A stretch of DNA of 64,000 nucleotides from Cycas panzhihuaensis. Taxonomy: Eukaryota > Cycadophyta. The notes below the pieces were generated by a model. That model saw only the letters and a program-made list of their open reading frames with translations, made no database searches and was not told the origin of the DNA. This document shows, in pieces, positions 43,101-54,599 of this stretch. Where the stretch lies: the NCBI GenBank assembly GCA_023213395.1, contig CM041465.1, positions 125,309,741-125,373,740 of the forward strand, given 5' to 3'. Position 1 is the stretch's first letter. Every line of letters starts with the position of its first letter. Position numbers and translations under genes: made by a program.

Positions 43101-46100
43101 GAGGAAGAAGAGACTGCATTCATTGTTGTCTTGGCTACCAGTTTGAAAGATGGCGACACATGGTATGTTGATTCAGGAGCCTCGCGACATATGACCAATC
43201 GAGAAGATTGGTTTGAGACTCTAAAGTCCTACGACTTCGACAAATCGGTTGAACTAGGAGATAAATACCCACTTGATATAAAAGGGGTTGGAATCATTGC
43301 CATCAATCTGCAAGGGAATATAAAGAAAATTGGAAATGTTTTGCTAGTCCCTGGACTAAAAATGAATCTTCTTTCTGTTTCACAACTTAGTAAAAAGGGA
43401 CTAAGAACAATTTTTGATGAAGAAGGATATTGTCACATTCTAGACATGAAGAATAATGGAGAAATCATTGCAAAAGGCATAAGATGTAATGATCTGTACA
43501 AACTCTTGTCAGATCCTGTACTTCCTAATGTGAAAGAAAAAGCTTGTACTGTTGTCAAAACTAGTAATAAAATTTGGCATTTGAAGTATGGACATCTTCC
43601 AATTGAGACACTAAAATCAATGGAAAAATCTGGAATGGTAAATGGGCTGCCTCTCGAATGGTAAATGGGCTGCCTCATATCTCTTCTGATAACTTTGTCT
43701 GCAAAGAATACCAACTTGGCAAACAACACCGACATCCATTTAAAGAAAGCACTTGGAGAGCGCAATCAAAGTTAGAATTAATTCATACAGACCTTTGTGG
43801 TCCCATCACACCACTTTCAATCAATGGTTGCAGGTATTTCCTAACCTTTATTGATGATTTTACTCGAAAAGTGTGCGTTTACTTTCTCCATAACAAATCA
43901 AAAGTTTTTGAAGTATTCAAAGAATTTAAAGCATAAGCAGAAATGGAGTCAGGAACAAAAATTAAATGCATCAGATCAGATGGAGGGGGTGAATACATGT
44001 CAAAGGAATTCTTAAACTATTACAAGTTCCAGGGAATTCGTAGACAGGTCACAACTCCTTACACACCACAGTCGAACAGAGTTGCAAAAAGAAAAAACAG
44101 GACTTTAATGGAGATGGCAAGAAGTATGGTTTACGAAAAGAATGTGCCAAAATCCTATTGCGCAGAGGCAATAAGTACCGCCTGCTACCTGATAAACTGA
44201 AGTCCAACAAAAGCTTTGAAGGACATCACCCAAGAAGAAGCCTGGACAGGTAGAAAACCTGATGTGAGTTCACTTAAAGTTTTTGGTAGCCAAGCTTTTG
44301 TTCACATACCTGATAAAAGAAGGTCTAAAATGGATGCAAAAAGCATAGAATGTATTATGATAGGCTATAGCAAAAACTCCAAGGCCTACAAATGCGTAGA
44401 TCCTAAGTCCAATAAAATCTATGTAAGTAGAGATGTGGTTTTCAATGAAGGAGACAGTTCAAATGAAACTGCACAAGTTAGAATAATTGAAGAAAATGAG
44501 AAAGAGACAGAACAAGAAGTTGTGTCCGAAATCACTTCAGAAGAAGTACCCTCTGCAGGATCATCCCCTTCCTCTTCATTAGTCTAAAATAAAATGACAA
44601 ATGAAGTAGAATCAGTCATAGAACAACCAATGGAAGAGACAGACATTGAAGAAGGCACACAAAAACAAAAGAAGTTACCTAGGTGGTTCATCAAAACAAT
44701 TGAGGAAGGACAAGGCAATGTGCTTGAACACAAAACAAGAAGTCGAAAGTCGAAGGCCCTGTTACGCAAAGTCGAACCTCAGCCTTTTCAAGAAGCCAAA
44801 GATCAATATGTGTGGAAGACAGCCATGGGCAATGAAATGGATTCAATTAAGAAGAATCAGACGTGGGAATTGGTAGAATTACCTGTCAACGAATCTGTTG
44901 TTAGCTGCAAATGGGTCTATAAAGTCCAAGAAGGAACCAATGGCAAAGTAGAGAAATACAAAGCACGATTGGTCACAAAGGGATACACTCAAACAACCGG
45001 AGTAGACTTTGAGGAAACCTTCTCCTCTGTGGCCAAGATGAATACTGTAAGGACAGTAATTGCACTAGTTGTTGCACAAAGTAAAAAAATCTCTCAACTA
45101 GATGTGAAAAGTGCCTTTTTAAATGGAAAATTGGAAGAAGAAGTTTACATGAAACAACTCGATGGATATGTCAAAGAAGGACAAGAGCATCTAGTATGCA
45201 AACTAAAAAAGGCATTGTATGGATTAAAGCAAGCTCCTCGAGCCTGGTACGCAAAATTAGATCATTGCCTATGCAAGAACAGCTTTAAACGATGTGATTC
45301 GAACCCCAACTTGTACATAAGGAAAAAGGATAACAAAATCACAACAATTGTTGTTGACGTCGATGATATGCTTCTTACCGGGAGTGATGAAGAAGCCGCT
45401 AAAGACATAAAAGAACAACTCAAGCAAGAATTTGAAATGACAAACTTGGGTCTCTTAAATTACTACCTGGGATTAGAAATAGATCAACAACAAGGTTATG
45501 TAACTCTGTCCTAGAGCAAATACATCAGAGATCTATTGACAAGGTTTCAGATGGAAAATTGCAATTCATGTCCCACACCCATGGAAACAAATTGTGAATT
45601 AATGGCAGATGATACGGAAGAGGCAGCAGACATCACCTTATACAGACAAATGATCGGAAGTCTGATCTATCTAACAACTACCAAGCCTGATATATCTCAC
45701 TCAATGGGATTAGTATCCAGATATATCCAGAATCCTAAAGTAAGGCACTGGAAGGCCGCAAAGAGAATTTTAAGATACCTAAAGGAAACAACAAACCTAA
45801 AACTGGTGTATCCCAAAAGAGGATCAACTAAATTGTCACGCTTTTGCGATTCTGACTGGGCTGGAGACAAGGAACAAAGGAAATCAACTAGTGGATACTA
45901 TTTCTTTCTAGGTTCCTCAGTAATCTCATGGTGCAACAAAAAACAAGCTACTGTTGCATTGTCTTCCACCGAGGCAGAATACGAAGCAGCCGCAACAGCA
46001 ACATGTGAAGCTATCTGGTTGAAACAACTCCTGACCGATCTAATACAACAACAGAATGAGGCAACTCCTCTAAAGTGTGATAATCAGAGCACCATCAAGC

Positions 46101-46264
46101 TGACCAAAAACCCAGTTCTTCATGCAAGAACCAAGCACATAGAAGTCCATCATCATTTCATAAGGGAAAAAGTCCACAACAGGGAGATTGACCTAGAATA
46201 CTATCCATCTTCTGAACAAGTTGCAGACCTTCTGACAAAATCCGTTGGAAAGGAGAGACTTTAA
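43101..46264 (+). pseudogene. pol: copia protease, integrase, reverse transcriptase and RNase H
   Basis: Protease: WYVDSGASRHMTN at about 43162. Pre-integrase to 43660, with a 23-bp tandem duplication at 43633-43676 that shifts the frame. Integrase: LIHTDLCGPI, FIDDFTRK and IRSDGGGEYMS, but NRVAKRKNRTL replaces the family's NGVAERKNRTL, so the catalytic glutamate is lost. Reverse transcriptase: LDVKSAFLNGKLEEEVYMKQ, ALYGLKQAPRAWYAKLDH, and VVDVDDMLLTG where YVDD is expected. RNase H: CDSDWAGDKEQRKSTSGY, LSSTEAEYEAAA and RTKHIEVHHHFIREKV. Stops at 43934, 44198, 44585 and 45512 are all in the final frame. Confidence 0.95.
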
Positions 46265-46304
46265 TATCTAAGAAACAAATTAGGCTTGTTAGAGATAAAA
46301 CATT

Positions 46305-46313
46305 AAGAGAGGG
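46305..46313 (+). other. polypurine tract of the complete copia element
   Basis: AAGAGAGGG directly precedes the 3' LTR. Confidence 0.9.
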
Positions 46314-46531
46314 TGTTGACATGTAATGTTCTATCTAGGAGCAAAAAGGGGTCATGTGGGGACACCCTTAAATGTAACTTAAGTCTAAGGTAATGACACT
46401 TGGTTGTCAAGTATGGATCGATTACAATTCAGTTTGTAACAATCATCTTTGAAGATGTATATTTAAAGGAGACTAGATCTCCATGGAATACAAGTCTTTT
46501 CTTTGCTTCATCTATGTTGAGATTACTAACA
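46314..46531 (+). repeat. 3' LTR of the complete copia element
   Basis: It runs TGTTGACATG to ACTAACA, followed by GATAA. Confidence 0.96.
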
Positions 46532-46630
46532 GATAAATTCACCAAGTCAACTCATTTTGTCTCATTTTCAACAAAAATGAGTTCTAGAGTGATAGAAGAC
46601 CCTTGGCAGCAAGCATTCCAAGAAGATTAG

Positions 46631-47086
46631 TGGCTAATCAAGCATCACATTCTCAATACATTCCGCGATCGAATGCACGGAATGTATCTCATGTTTTCTC
46701 CACATAAATACCCTAGTTTTGGTATTTTCTCCTGCTAGTGTTAGGCATTGCTTGCTATTTATCCATTCCATCCAAAAATGAAGGTTGCAAGTGTGATTTA
46801 TAGGATCGAAAATTGGAACCAATAAACACTCACAACATTAGAAGACACATGGATAAAAACTAGGTAGAAAACATCTACCTACAAGTTGATTCCTCATTCA
46901 TTAAGAATGATCTCCAATCCATTGTTCACAAGCATATACTACACCCCTAATATACACACATGATTAGTAACGATCCAAACAAAGAATCTGTAACTACTAT
47001 GACACTTGTCACAAGTCCATTAGGACTTTAGTAGCTCCTATGACTCACCTATCCAAGTTTGTCCATATAGGAACATTAATCTAACA
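46631..47086 (-). repeat. 3' LTR of a minus-strand copia element
   Basis: The minus strand begins TGTTAGATTAATG at 47086, right after a polypurine tract. A TATA-like CCTATAAATC lies near 46800. The left end (GATTAGCCA) is approximate, because no second LTR was found. Confidence 0.65.
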
Positions 47087-47095
47087 CTCCCTCTT
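47087..47095 (-). other. polypurine tract of the minus-strand copia
   Basis: AAGAGGGAG on the minus strand precedes TGTTAG. Confidence 0.8.
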
Positions 47096-48660
47096 AATGT
47101 TCATATCATTGGTTTGAACATCAATACAAAATCTAAATTTATCAAACTTATCCTTGGATAGAGATTTGGTGAAAATATCAATTATCTGCTCCACTATTGG
47201 TCTGTATAAAAACTTGACCTCTCCATTTTGGATTTGTTCCCTAAAGAAATGATGATGCATCTCGATATGTTTGGTGCATGCAGGGAATACTAGATTCTTG
47301 GCAATCTTCAAGGTACTTTGATTGTCAAAGTACAATGTAGTTGCCTTCTCCTAATGAAGTCCCAAATCACCAAGCACCTGCCTCAACTAGATGGCCTCAC
47401 AAGTAGCTACAACAACAACAATATATTCTGCCTCAATAGATGATAAAGCAACATTACATTATTTCTTACTTCTCCAAGTGACAACAGTAAAACCCATACT
47501 GAAGCAATTACCTAAAGTGGACCTTCTGCTATCTTGACAGCCATCCCAATCAAAATCTGAATATCTAGCTAACCTGAAATTGTCATTCTAGCTAAACTTT
47601 AATCCAAACTGCAATGTCCCCTAAAAATATCTTAGGATCTTCTTTGCAACTTTCCAGTGGCTCTGCTTTGGTTCAACCATGAACCTCGACACCATACCAA
47701 CTGCGAAAGAGATATCAGGTCTAGTAGTTGTCAAGTAAATTAAACTACCAACTAGTTCTCTAAACATCATGCCATCAACTCACTCATCATCATCATCTAG
47801 AATTGTTAACTTTAAACCGCTTCCATGGGGGTATGAACAGGTTTACAATCCTCCATTCTAAATTTCTTCAAAATTTTCCATGCTTTCCAGGATTTTGCCA
47901 TACTTCCACTCCCAAAAAATAGTGGAGCAATCTAAGATCTATCATTTCAAATGTCTCCCTGAGATCATTCTTTAGGCTTTCAACATTTGAGGTGTTATTC
48001 CCTATGATCACCAAATCATCTACATACAGTACCACAAATATGACTGAATTTCCTTGAACTTTAATGTATAGGTTTGGATCTGCAAGTGATCTCTCAATCT
48101 CAAACCCATTGTTCAAGAAATATCGATCGATTTTGGAATACCATGTTCTTGGAACCTGTTTAAGACCATATAAGGCTTTGTTCGAGCGACATACTAAGTG
48201 CTCTTTGCCTTTGGCAACATATCTAGGTGGCTACCCCATACAAACCTCTTCTACAAAATCTCTGTTAAGGAAGGCATTTTTGCTAATATTAGTCTAATTG
48301 TCACCATGTTTGCTACTAGAGCAAATGTCTCCTAGTAATCAATACCTTCTATCTGCTTGAATCCTTTGGCTACCACGCTAGCCTTATGTTTGTCAATTGT
48401 GCCATTTGGTCTGAATTTGGTCTTGTAGATGCATTTATAACCAATTCCCTACTTACCTATTAGTAAATCAAGCGAATCCCAAGTGTTGTTCTACTCAACG
48501 ACACAGATTTCAACATCCGTAGCTATCTTCCAGTTTTGCTACCAGTTGGCCTCTTCAAAACTTGAAGGTTCATCAACATCTAATACATCAGCCATCAAGG
48601 AAAATTTGACCATATCTGGTCTCATCTTTGACTTTCATTTGACTTTTGTCTCCGGTAACT
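47096..48660 (-). pseudogene. pol: copia reverse transcriptase and RNase H, minus strand
   Basis: From the right: the linker with NWKIATDVEICVVE, YKCIYKTKFRPNGTIDKHKA, then VVAKGFKQIEGIDY. The frame 47868-48116 has ADPNLYIKVQ and the intact active site VVLYVDDLVI. A deletion removes part of the palm: ILAKMPSLTEIL stands where the QMDVKTAFL box belongs. RNase H: DFDWDGCQDSRRSTLGN, ALSSIEAEYIVVV and CTKHIEMHHHFFREQI near 47240. Many frameshifts. Confidence 0.87.
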
Positions 48661-50160
48661 GAGCTTCATCCATGGTTTTCAAATACTATTTGGGAAATTA
48701 TTTAACAGGTGGAGCAACCTCAGATTCTGAATGTGTTTCATGAGCATCTTCTTCCTCCTTTCTTGGATAGGTTTTAGGCTCGACAATCTATTGTCTCAAA
48801 GAACTTGTTTTAGGTTGTTCCTCAATTTGTTTTCTTTTGTCTTGCCATATCTTTAAAGTGTCCAATTCCTAAATCTGATATGAAGCTTGTTCCTCTTCGA
48901 ATATAACATACCAAGTAGCATGCACCCTTTCAGATGTTAATTCATATACCTTGTATGCTTTACTTTCTTCGCCATAGCCAACAAGAATGCACTTGGAACT
49001 TTTATCATCAAATTTTTTACATCACTCTTTAGGAACATGCACCTATGCAATGCTTCCAAAGATTCTGAGATGACCAACTGTAGGATTATGTCCTATCCAT
49101 GCTTCTTCAAGTATTTTATCCCTTACAACTTTGGTTATACTCTTGTTTATTAAGTAAGCTATTGTACATATTGCTTCTATCCAAAATATCTCTGAAAGGC
49201 TATTGCCTTTCATCATTCACTTAGCCTTATCAACCAACGTTCTATTCATCCTCTCAACTACTCCATTCTGTTAAGGAGTATATGCAATCGTCAACTATTT
49301 TTTTATGCCATGATTCTTGCAAAATTGGACAAACACTTTGGAAGTGTGCTCTCCCACATTATCTGATCTCAGTATCTTGATTCTTTGTCCACTTTTGCTT
49401 TAAACTCCTTAAACATATCAAATGCCTGAGACTTTTCTTTCAACGGATAAACCCAAACTTTCCATGAAAAGCCATCAATGAATGTCAAAAAATAACTTGC
49501 TCCTCCAAGTGAAGTGGTTGGCATAGGACCACAGATATCAAAGTGGATCAGGCTCAATTTTTAGTTGCTCTCCAAGCCTTTCCTTTAGGAAATGTTTCCC
49601 TATGTTGCTTTCCAAATATACAGGTTTCACAAATACCCTTTTCTACCTTGAATTTTGGAAGACCGTGCACCATATTCAATTTATTCATTAACAGAAGGCC
49701 AAGAAAGTGTAGATGTCCCAATCTTTCATGCCATAGTTGAATCTTATTAGTCATATCAGCAGTCAAATTAGCCCTTTGGTTTACAAACTTACCAAAGAGC
49801 CTATAAATATAGTTATCCCTTACACATTCCGCGATCATCTTTCCTTCTAAATCATTGATGATAGCTTTCCCATCTTTAAAGAGAACACTCATCTCATTGC
49901 CCTTTATTTGACTAACAAAGATCGTATTCTTTTTCAAACCTGGCACATATAATACATTCTCCATATAGTAATCATTACAATCATGAGTAATTACTAGGAC
50001 TTCTCCTATACCTTTAACAGTGAGTACATTTTTATCACTTAAAACAACTGTATGGCCAATGGCTTTCCACATATGCCTGAACCATTCCAGTCTACCTGTC
50101 ATATGTCTCAAGACACCTGAGTCAATGCACCATACATCACTAGGTCTTTTTTCACGCTGT
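48661..50160 (-). pseudogene. pol: copia protease and integrase, minus strand
   Basis: From the right: WCIDSG then LRHMTGRLEWF (protease, about 50080-50150). The 185-residue frame 49554-50111 carries pre-integrase, LWHERLGHLHFLGLLLMNK and CETCIFGKQHRETF. The catalytic core continues in 49369-49557 with LIHFDICGPM and FIDGFSWKVWVYPLK, then LRSDNVGEH and NGVVERMNRTL, so the three acidic catalytic residues are present although frames are broken. The linker near 48960 has CILVGYGEESKAYKVYE. Upstream gag is missing: homology ends near 50200. Confidence 0.88.
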
Positions 50161-50229
50161 TGACCAATATGTAAAGATAGGAAGTTTGAGGCAATGGACT
50201 AGAGCCAAAAAACAAGCATCTTCCACCCA

Positions 50230-50840
50230 TATTTAATGTTGAATATAACAAGATAGCTAAAAACACAAAAGAACAATGGGTGTTAAATAGCCCTTAGATA
50301 GCATACACTCATCATTATTAATAAGTCTTGATTGTAGGCATTTAGTAACTTCACAGAGTCTCAGAAGGCCATACTAAAATGTCAAACACCACACAAGGAG
50401 ATGGAATTTGTCCATATGACCAAGCTCAATGTAAAGATCATAAAAAATTACAATATCAAAGTGTTCTTTGTTTTGTCTAAGGACTCCACTATAATTCAAA
50501 AAAATGACTTAGCCCCTTTATGCCTTATGTGACCTTGGGCTAACATACTAGGGGCTAATGGAACTCAAAATAAAATTAAAAAAGATTTAATGTAAACAAA
50601 CTTTACAAATACAAAAAAAATAATAATAATAATCCTATGGTCATTTGGCGGTGGATTTCAATTGCATATGGCGCTTGATGACGAATTTGTGTGCTTAATC
50701 GACCGAATCGATTCAATTGTGCAACAGGTCATCTCCTCTCTCCATCTAGTCGTTTCCTAAGCAATGTTGTTTCTTTTGTCTCAACACTGAAACGAAGAGT
50801 ACCACTGTCACACAGCAACTTTAGTGTTACGTAGCAGCTT
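50230..50840. other. no recognisable feature
   Basis: AT-rich, with (AAT)n-like repeats at about 50618-50633. No frame on either strand shows a known domain. It separates the minus-strand copia from the minus-strand chromovirus. Confidence 0.35.
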
Positions 50841-50849
50841 AAATTCATC

Positions 50850-52055
50850 TACATTCAAAGATGTGATTATCCAAGCTACCATTAAACTTGTATTCGAGAA
50901 GTAAATCTCCTTGCTCAACGTAATTGCATCCTCATTGGCTTACTCTCTTGAGCTAATGTCCACCTCTGATTATCTCTTTTCTAAGCCTCCAACCTGTCAC
51001 AGCTTCAACTCTACCTTCTATAATCCATATCAAACCTTCAAAGTTTGCTTACCCATTTTTTTTATTCATCAGACAATTTCTTCTGACTGAGGAAATATTT
51101 GAGGCTGTCATGGTATGTTTTGACCACGAACTTATTCCCTAGCAAGTATTGGCACCATTGGTGTATGGCGTGCATGATTACAAGCATCTCTTTATCAAAG
51201 ATGAGCTTGAGTCCTCTCCCTACAATTTAACTTTTGGCTTTTGTATGCTAGAGGTTGATCTTCCTAGTGGAGGACTACTCCAAATCCTGTCCTTGATGTG
51301 ATGCAATATAAAGTGAATGGTTGAGAGAAATCTGGAATTGCAAGTACTAGCATTGTGATCATAACTTGCTTAAGTTCATGAAAGGCATTCTCTGCTATGG
51401 GGTTCCATGCAAATCCATCCTTCTACGTGAGGTATGTTAGAGGGCGATGCAATGTGAGTGTAACCCTTAATAAACTTTTGGAGAAATCTAGTTGCCCCTA
51501 AAAAACTCCTTACTCCTATTACATTCTAGGGAGTAGACCAACAGATGATGGCTTGAACCTTTTTGGGTTCTATCTTAATACCTTTCTGAGTAATAATATG
51601 CTCAGGTATTCTAGCTCAACTTTCCCAAAAATGCATTTGTTCTTGCTGGCAAAGAATATGTTGCTTCTCAGAACTTAAAGAACCGCTTTGATGTGCTCCA
51701 AATGTTGGCTTCGCTCTATGTTGAACTACAAATTAAATTATTATTAAAAAAACAACATTGTACTCTGAAAAGTTGCCAGTGCATTGGTTAATCCAAATGG
51801 CATAACTCAAAATTCAAATAACCCTTCATGTGTACAGAAAGCGAAAAAGTGGTTTTGTATACATCTTCTTCCTTGATGCGAATCTGTTAATATCTTAATA
51901 GCAGGTCAAATTTTTAAAATACTTTGCCCCATGTATTTCATCTAACAAGTCATCTATCCATGGAATGGGATGGTGATTCTTGGCAGTCAACTTGTTTAAT
52001 CCCAAATAAGAACCATCTGATAGAGTGCTCAACCTTTCACTTTAGATTGCAACAC
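50850..52055 (-). pseudogene. pol: chromovirus reverse transcriptase and RNase H, minus strand
   Basis: From the right: NHHPIPWIDDLLDEIHGAKYF, then THEGLFEF and MPFGLTNALATFQSTM. The segment that should hold the FFDD active site is deleted: HLEHIKAVL follows almost directly. KCIFGKVELEYLS, then NAFHELKQVMIT, LAIPDFSQPFTL and finally YHDSLKYFLSQKKLSDE (RNase H, near 51090) follow. Matches to the plus-strand chromovirus fade near 50850. No integrase or 3' LTR was found. Confidence 0.82.
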
Positions 52056-52059
52056 ATTA

Positions 52060-52200
52060 AGGATAGAAGTAGGAGCAATCCTCCTCCAGGAAGATTGCCT
52101 CTAGCATACGAAAGCCAAAAGTTAAACAACAGGGAAAGACTCAAACCCGTCTATGATAAAGAGATGCTTGCAATCATGCACACCAAACACCAATGTTCCT
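52060..52200 (+). pseudogene. RNase H fragment in reverse orientation
   Basis: On the plus strand this reads LPLAYESQKLNNRERLKPVY and DKEMLAIMHTKHQ, matching the chromovirus RNase H at 9200-9310. The sequence on both sides belongs to the minus-strand chromovirus (reverse transcriptase on the left, protease on the right). It replaces the N-terminal part of reverse transcriptase. Confidence 0.85.
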
Positions 52201-52258
52201 TCAAGATTTTCTCCATTTGGTGGGACGTCACCAGTTAGGTTGGGGATGTGGGAGGAGC

Positions 52259-52846
52259 CTACATCGTATGTCTATGACCCTTTTGACAAAAATTCATGAA
52301 TTGAGTTTTGTAATTGGTGACTACATTTCCTAGGGTTTGTAACCATTGTATTCCTAATACAATGTCCACTCCTCCTATTAGCATTGTCAACATGCAAGAG
52401 GTCATCGAATAGTCTTCAATTTGGAGGCTCACTTTTTGGCAATACCCTCCACATGTCATAGTCTTTCCATTAGCAATGGTGACCTGAAAGGCATTAAGTG
52501 CTTCAATAGATAACCCTAGTTTCTCTGTAGTTGGTCTATTGATAAAGTTGTGGGTTCTTCCACTATCAACTAGAATGGCAACTGGTGCTCCCTTGATCAC
52601 CCCCTAAAAACATAAGGTTTAAAGGGTGATAATCTATCCCGTAATATCCTGTAGTGTTATCTACACATGTTTCATATCCATATCCAAGAGCTCTTCTACT
52701 TCAACTCCATCATTCTCTTTGGGAATTTTTCCTTCTTCATTTTCCTCCTTTGGGATGGTTGTGCTTTCATTATTGATCATGAATACTTTCTTCAACAGAC
52801 ATTGATGATCTTTGCTCCATTTACCCCCACATTTGAACATGTACAC
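52259..52846 (-). pseudogene. chromovirus protease and zinc knuckle, minus strand
   Basis: The frame 52259-52600 has APVAILVDSGRTHNFINRPT with the DSG catalytic triad intact, then KLGLSIEALNAFQVTIANG and VDIVLGIQWLQTLGNVVTNY. The knuckle lies in 52661-52846 (FKCGGKWSKDHQC, CX2CX4HX4C with the first Cys in the preceding FKC). It matches 7440-8000 of the plus-strand element but is less damaged. Confidence 0.88.
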
Positions 52847-52849
52847 TGC

Positions 52850-53072
52850 CTTAAGTGCTCTTTTGATACTCTGTTTGCATCACTAGTGCCTTTCTCTGCG
52901 AGTGGTGGATTTGTCTTTGTCCAAGACTTAGTCCAATTGAGATGGAGATTAGGGTTTGGCTCACTATGACGATTGTAAGTGGGTCGGCCCTCTCTGTACT
53001 CTACTTCAATATTTCTTACGTGGCTAATGGCTATCCGTAAGTTTGTTGCCCCCATCATTTTTATATGGTATT
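52850..53072 (-). pseudogene. gag: chromovirus Gag, C-terminal part before the nested insertion
   Basis: The minus strand reads MGATNLRIAISHVRNIEVEYR and EGRPTYNRHSEPNPN, matching the end of the capsid at 7240-7340. It stops at 53072 where a gag-only LTR element is inserted and resumes at 57142. Confidence 0.82.
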
Positions 53073-53648
53073 TGTAGCATTCCAGAAAATAAAGAAGAAG
53101 TTGGTTTTCTATAGAGGGAATTATTATTATCAAGTCAATTTTTAAGAGGATTAAAGAAAGAATCATTTAATATATTTTATTATGAAGTCGGTGTTTTTTT
53201 AGAGAGAGAATTAGGAGTTGGTTTTCGAGATAGAAAAATAAAGGCTATAAATAGAAAAGCCTTTATCATTTGTAAAACAATCTTGGAGAATTTATTACAC
53301 TTGGGATAAGGGCCTCATGCCATTGAGGAACATCTATGCCAAATTAGAGGATTGCTCTCACCTCGAAGAGGGTTACAACTTCTAGATATTGTACCAAGTT
53401 TTGTTATTATGATATTATTATTACTTTGAATTATGTTGTTATTTATTAATGTATGGATGTTATATTGCATGGATGGATGAACTATAACTATTGAATTATA
53501 TTTTTTGAAGAATTGTGTACTGTAAATGTAAGTTATCTATTGGAAATATTATTTGTATAGAAAATTACTGTTGTTAAATGCATGAAATCTATTGTGAATA
53601 TCTATGATTATTACTGTTACCTATTGTTGGAGATTTGGGTCCGCTATA
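53073..53648 (+). repeat. 5' LTR of the gag-only element
   Basis: It runs TGTAGCATTCC to CTATA. A TATA box (GGCTATAAATAG) lies at about 53244, followed by the CGAAGAGGG box near 53363. Confidence 0.93.
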
Positions 53649-53649
53649 A

Positions 53650-53661
53650 GTCGTATCAAAG
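53650..53661 (+). other. decayed primer binding site
   Basis: The sequence GTCGTATCAAAGC overlaps this span and differs from TGGTATCAGAGC at a few positions. Confidence 0.7.
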
Positions 53662-54560
53662 CTTCATTTTTAGGAATATAAATGAAAACATTTTGTAAAA
53701 TAGCCATAAATTTGAGTTGGCTAGGCCCATTCTACAAATTTTGAGTGGTTATACCATAGGTTTTGGAGCTCAATTGTGAAAATCGCAAGGAATTTAATTT
53801 CACCCTCCTATTTGTCATTGTTTTCAGAAGCCTAAAATCTACTATTGCAAATTCAAATGCCCATAACTTTTGCTACAGGTGTCTAATTGACCTCAAATGT
53901 TTTTGGAATTTGTGCATCTCTGCGTCTATTTTCTGTTGGAAATGGTTTCAAATCCATCAAATATTGGAGCAAAATGTTATCAACATTTTAGTAACAAGGA
54001 CTATTGCAATCCCTAGAAACCCTAATTGTGACCCACATTAAAAGGGCCATAACTATTGCTATAGGTATCCAAATGACCTAAATTTTTTTTTTTGAATTGT
54101 TGTGGCTTGAAGCATAGATTACTCAAAAAGAAGAAGAAAATTCAATTTGGATATCTAATTCAAAAGTTATTGCTATTTTAGTGGAGGGCATTGTTGTTGC
54201 ACTAAAATTCATATTTTTTATCCAACTTGCGGAGGCCATTACGGGAGCTAAAAAGCTCCAAATCACCTAAAACTAGGCACATTAGAGATGTTCTTAAGTC
54301 CTTCCACTCAGGAAAAGGAATCAATCAACTTGGGTCAATGAAGAAAAAATTATATCAATTTTGTTTTTAAAATGGGGGTACTAGACATTTCCTCTCTAAC
54401 TCAAGCTGCAAGTGCCAGATCACAGTGTTGTCTGAACCATTGGAATCTGGGTTCATAGACAGTCACTTTGAGTGGTCATATTTGATAGTTTTGATTAATG
54501 TATGATGTAGATTTTAATCGATGAAGTTGTAGCTATTGTTGACCAAAAACTCTTTTGAGT
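53662..54560 (+). other. leader with degenerate repeats
   Basis: Non-coding. Words such as CCATAACTTTTGCTACAGGT (53860), CCATAACTATTGCTATAGGT (54047) and AAAAGTTATTGCTATTTTAG (54161) recur, related to leaders at 14.8 and 62.2 kb. Confidence 0.6.
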
Positions 54561-54599
54561 ATCCACAGTTGCATGGAGAAATTTAATTGAGCCATTTGA

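Larger units (their letters stand above)
41266..46531 (+). mobile_element. complete Ty1/copia retrotransposon
   Basis: Two 218 bp LTRs (41266-41483 and 46314-46531) start TGTTGA and end TAACA. They differ at roughly eight positions. The target GATAA is duplicated at 41261-41265 and 46532-46536. Primer site, gag, protease, integrase, reverse transcriptase, RNase H and polypurine tract follow in copia order. It is the youngest and best preserved element here, but its polyprotein has five stops and one frameshift. Confidence 0.96.
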
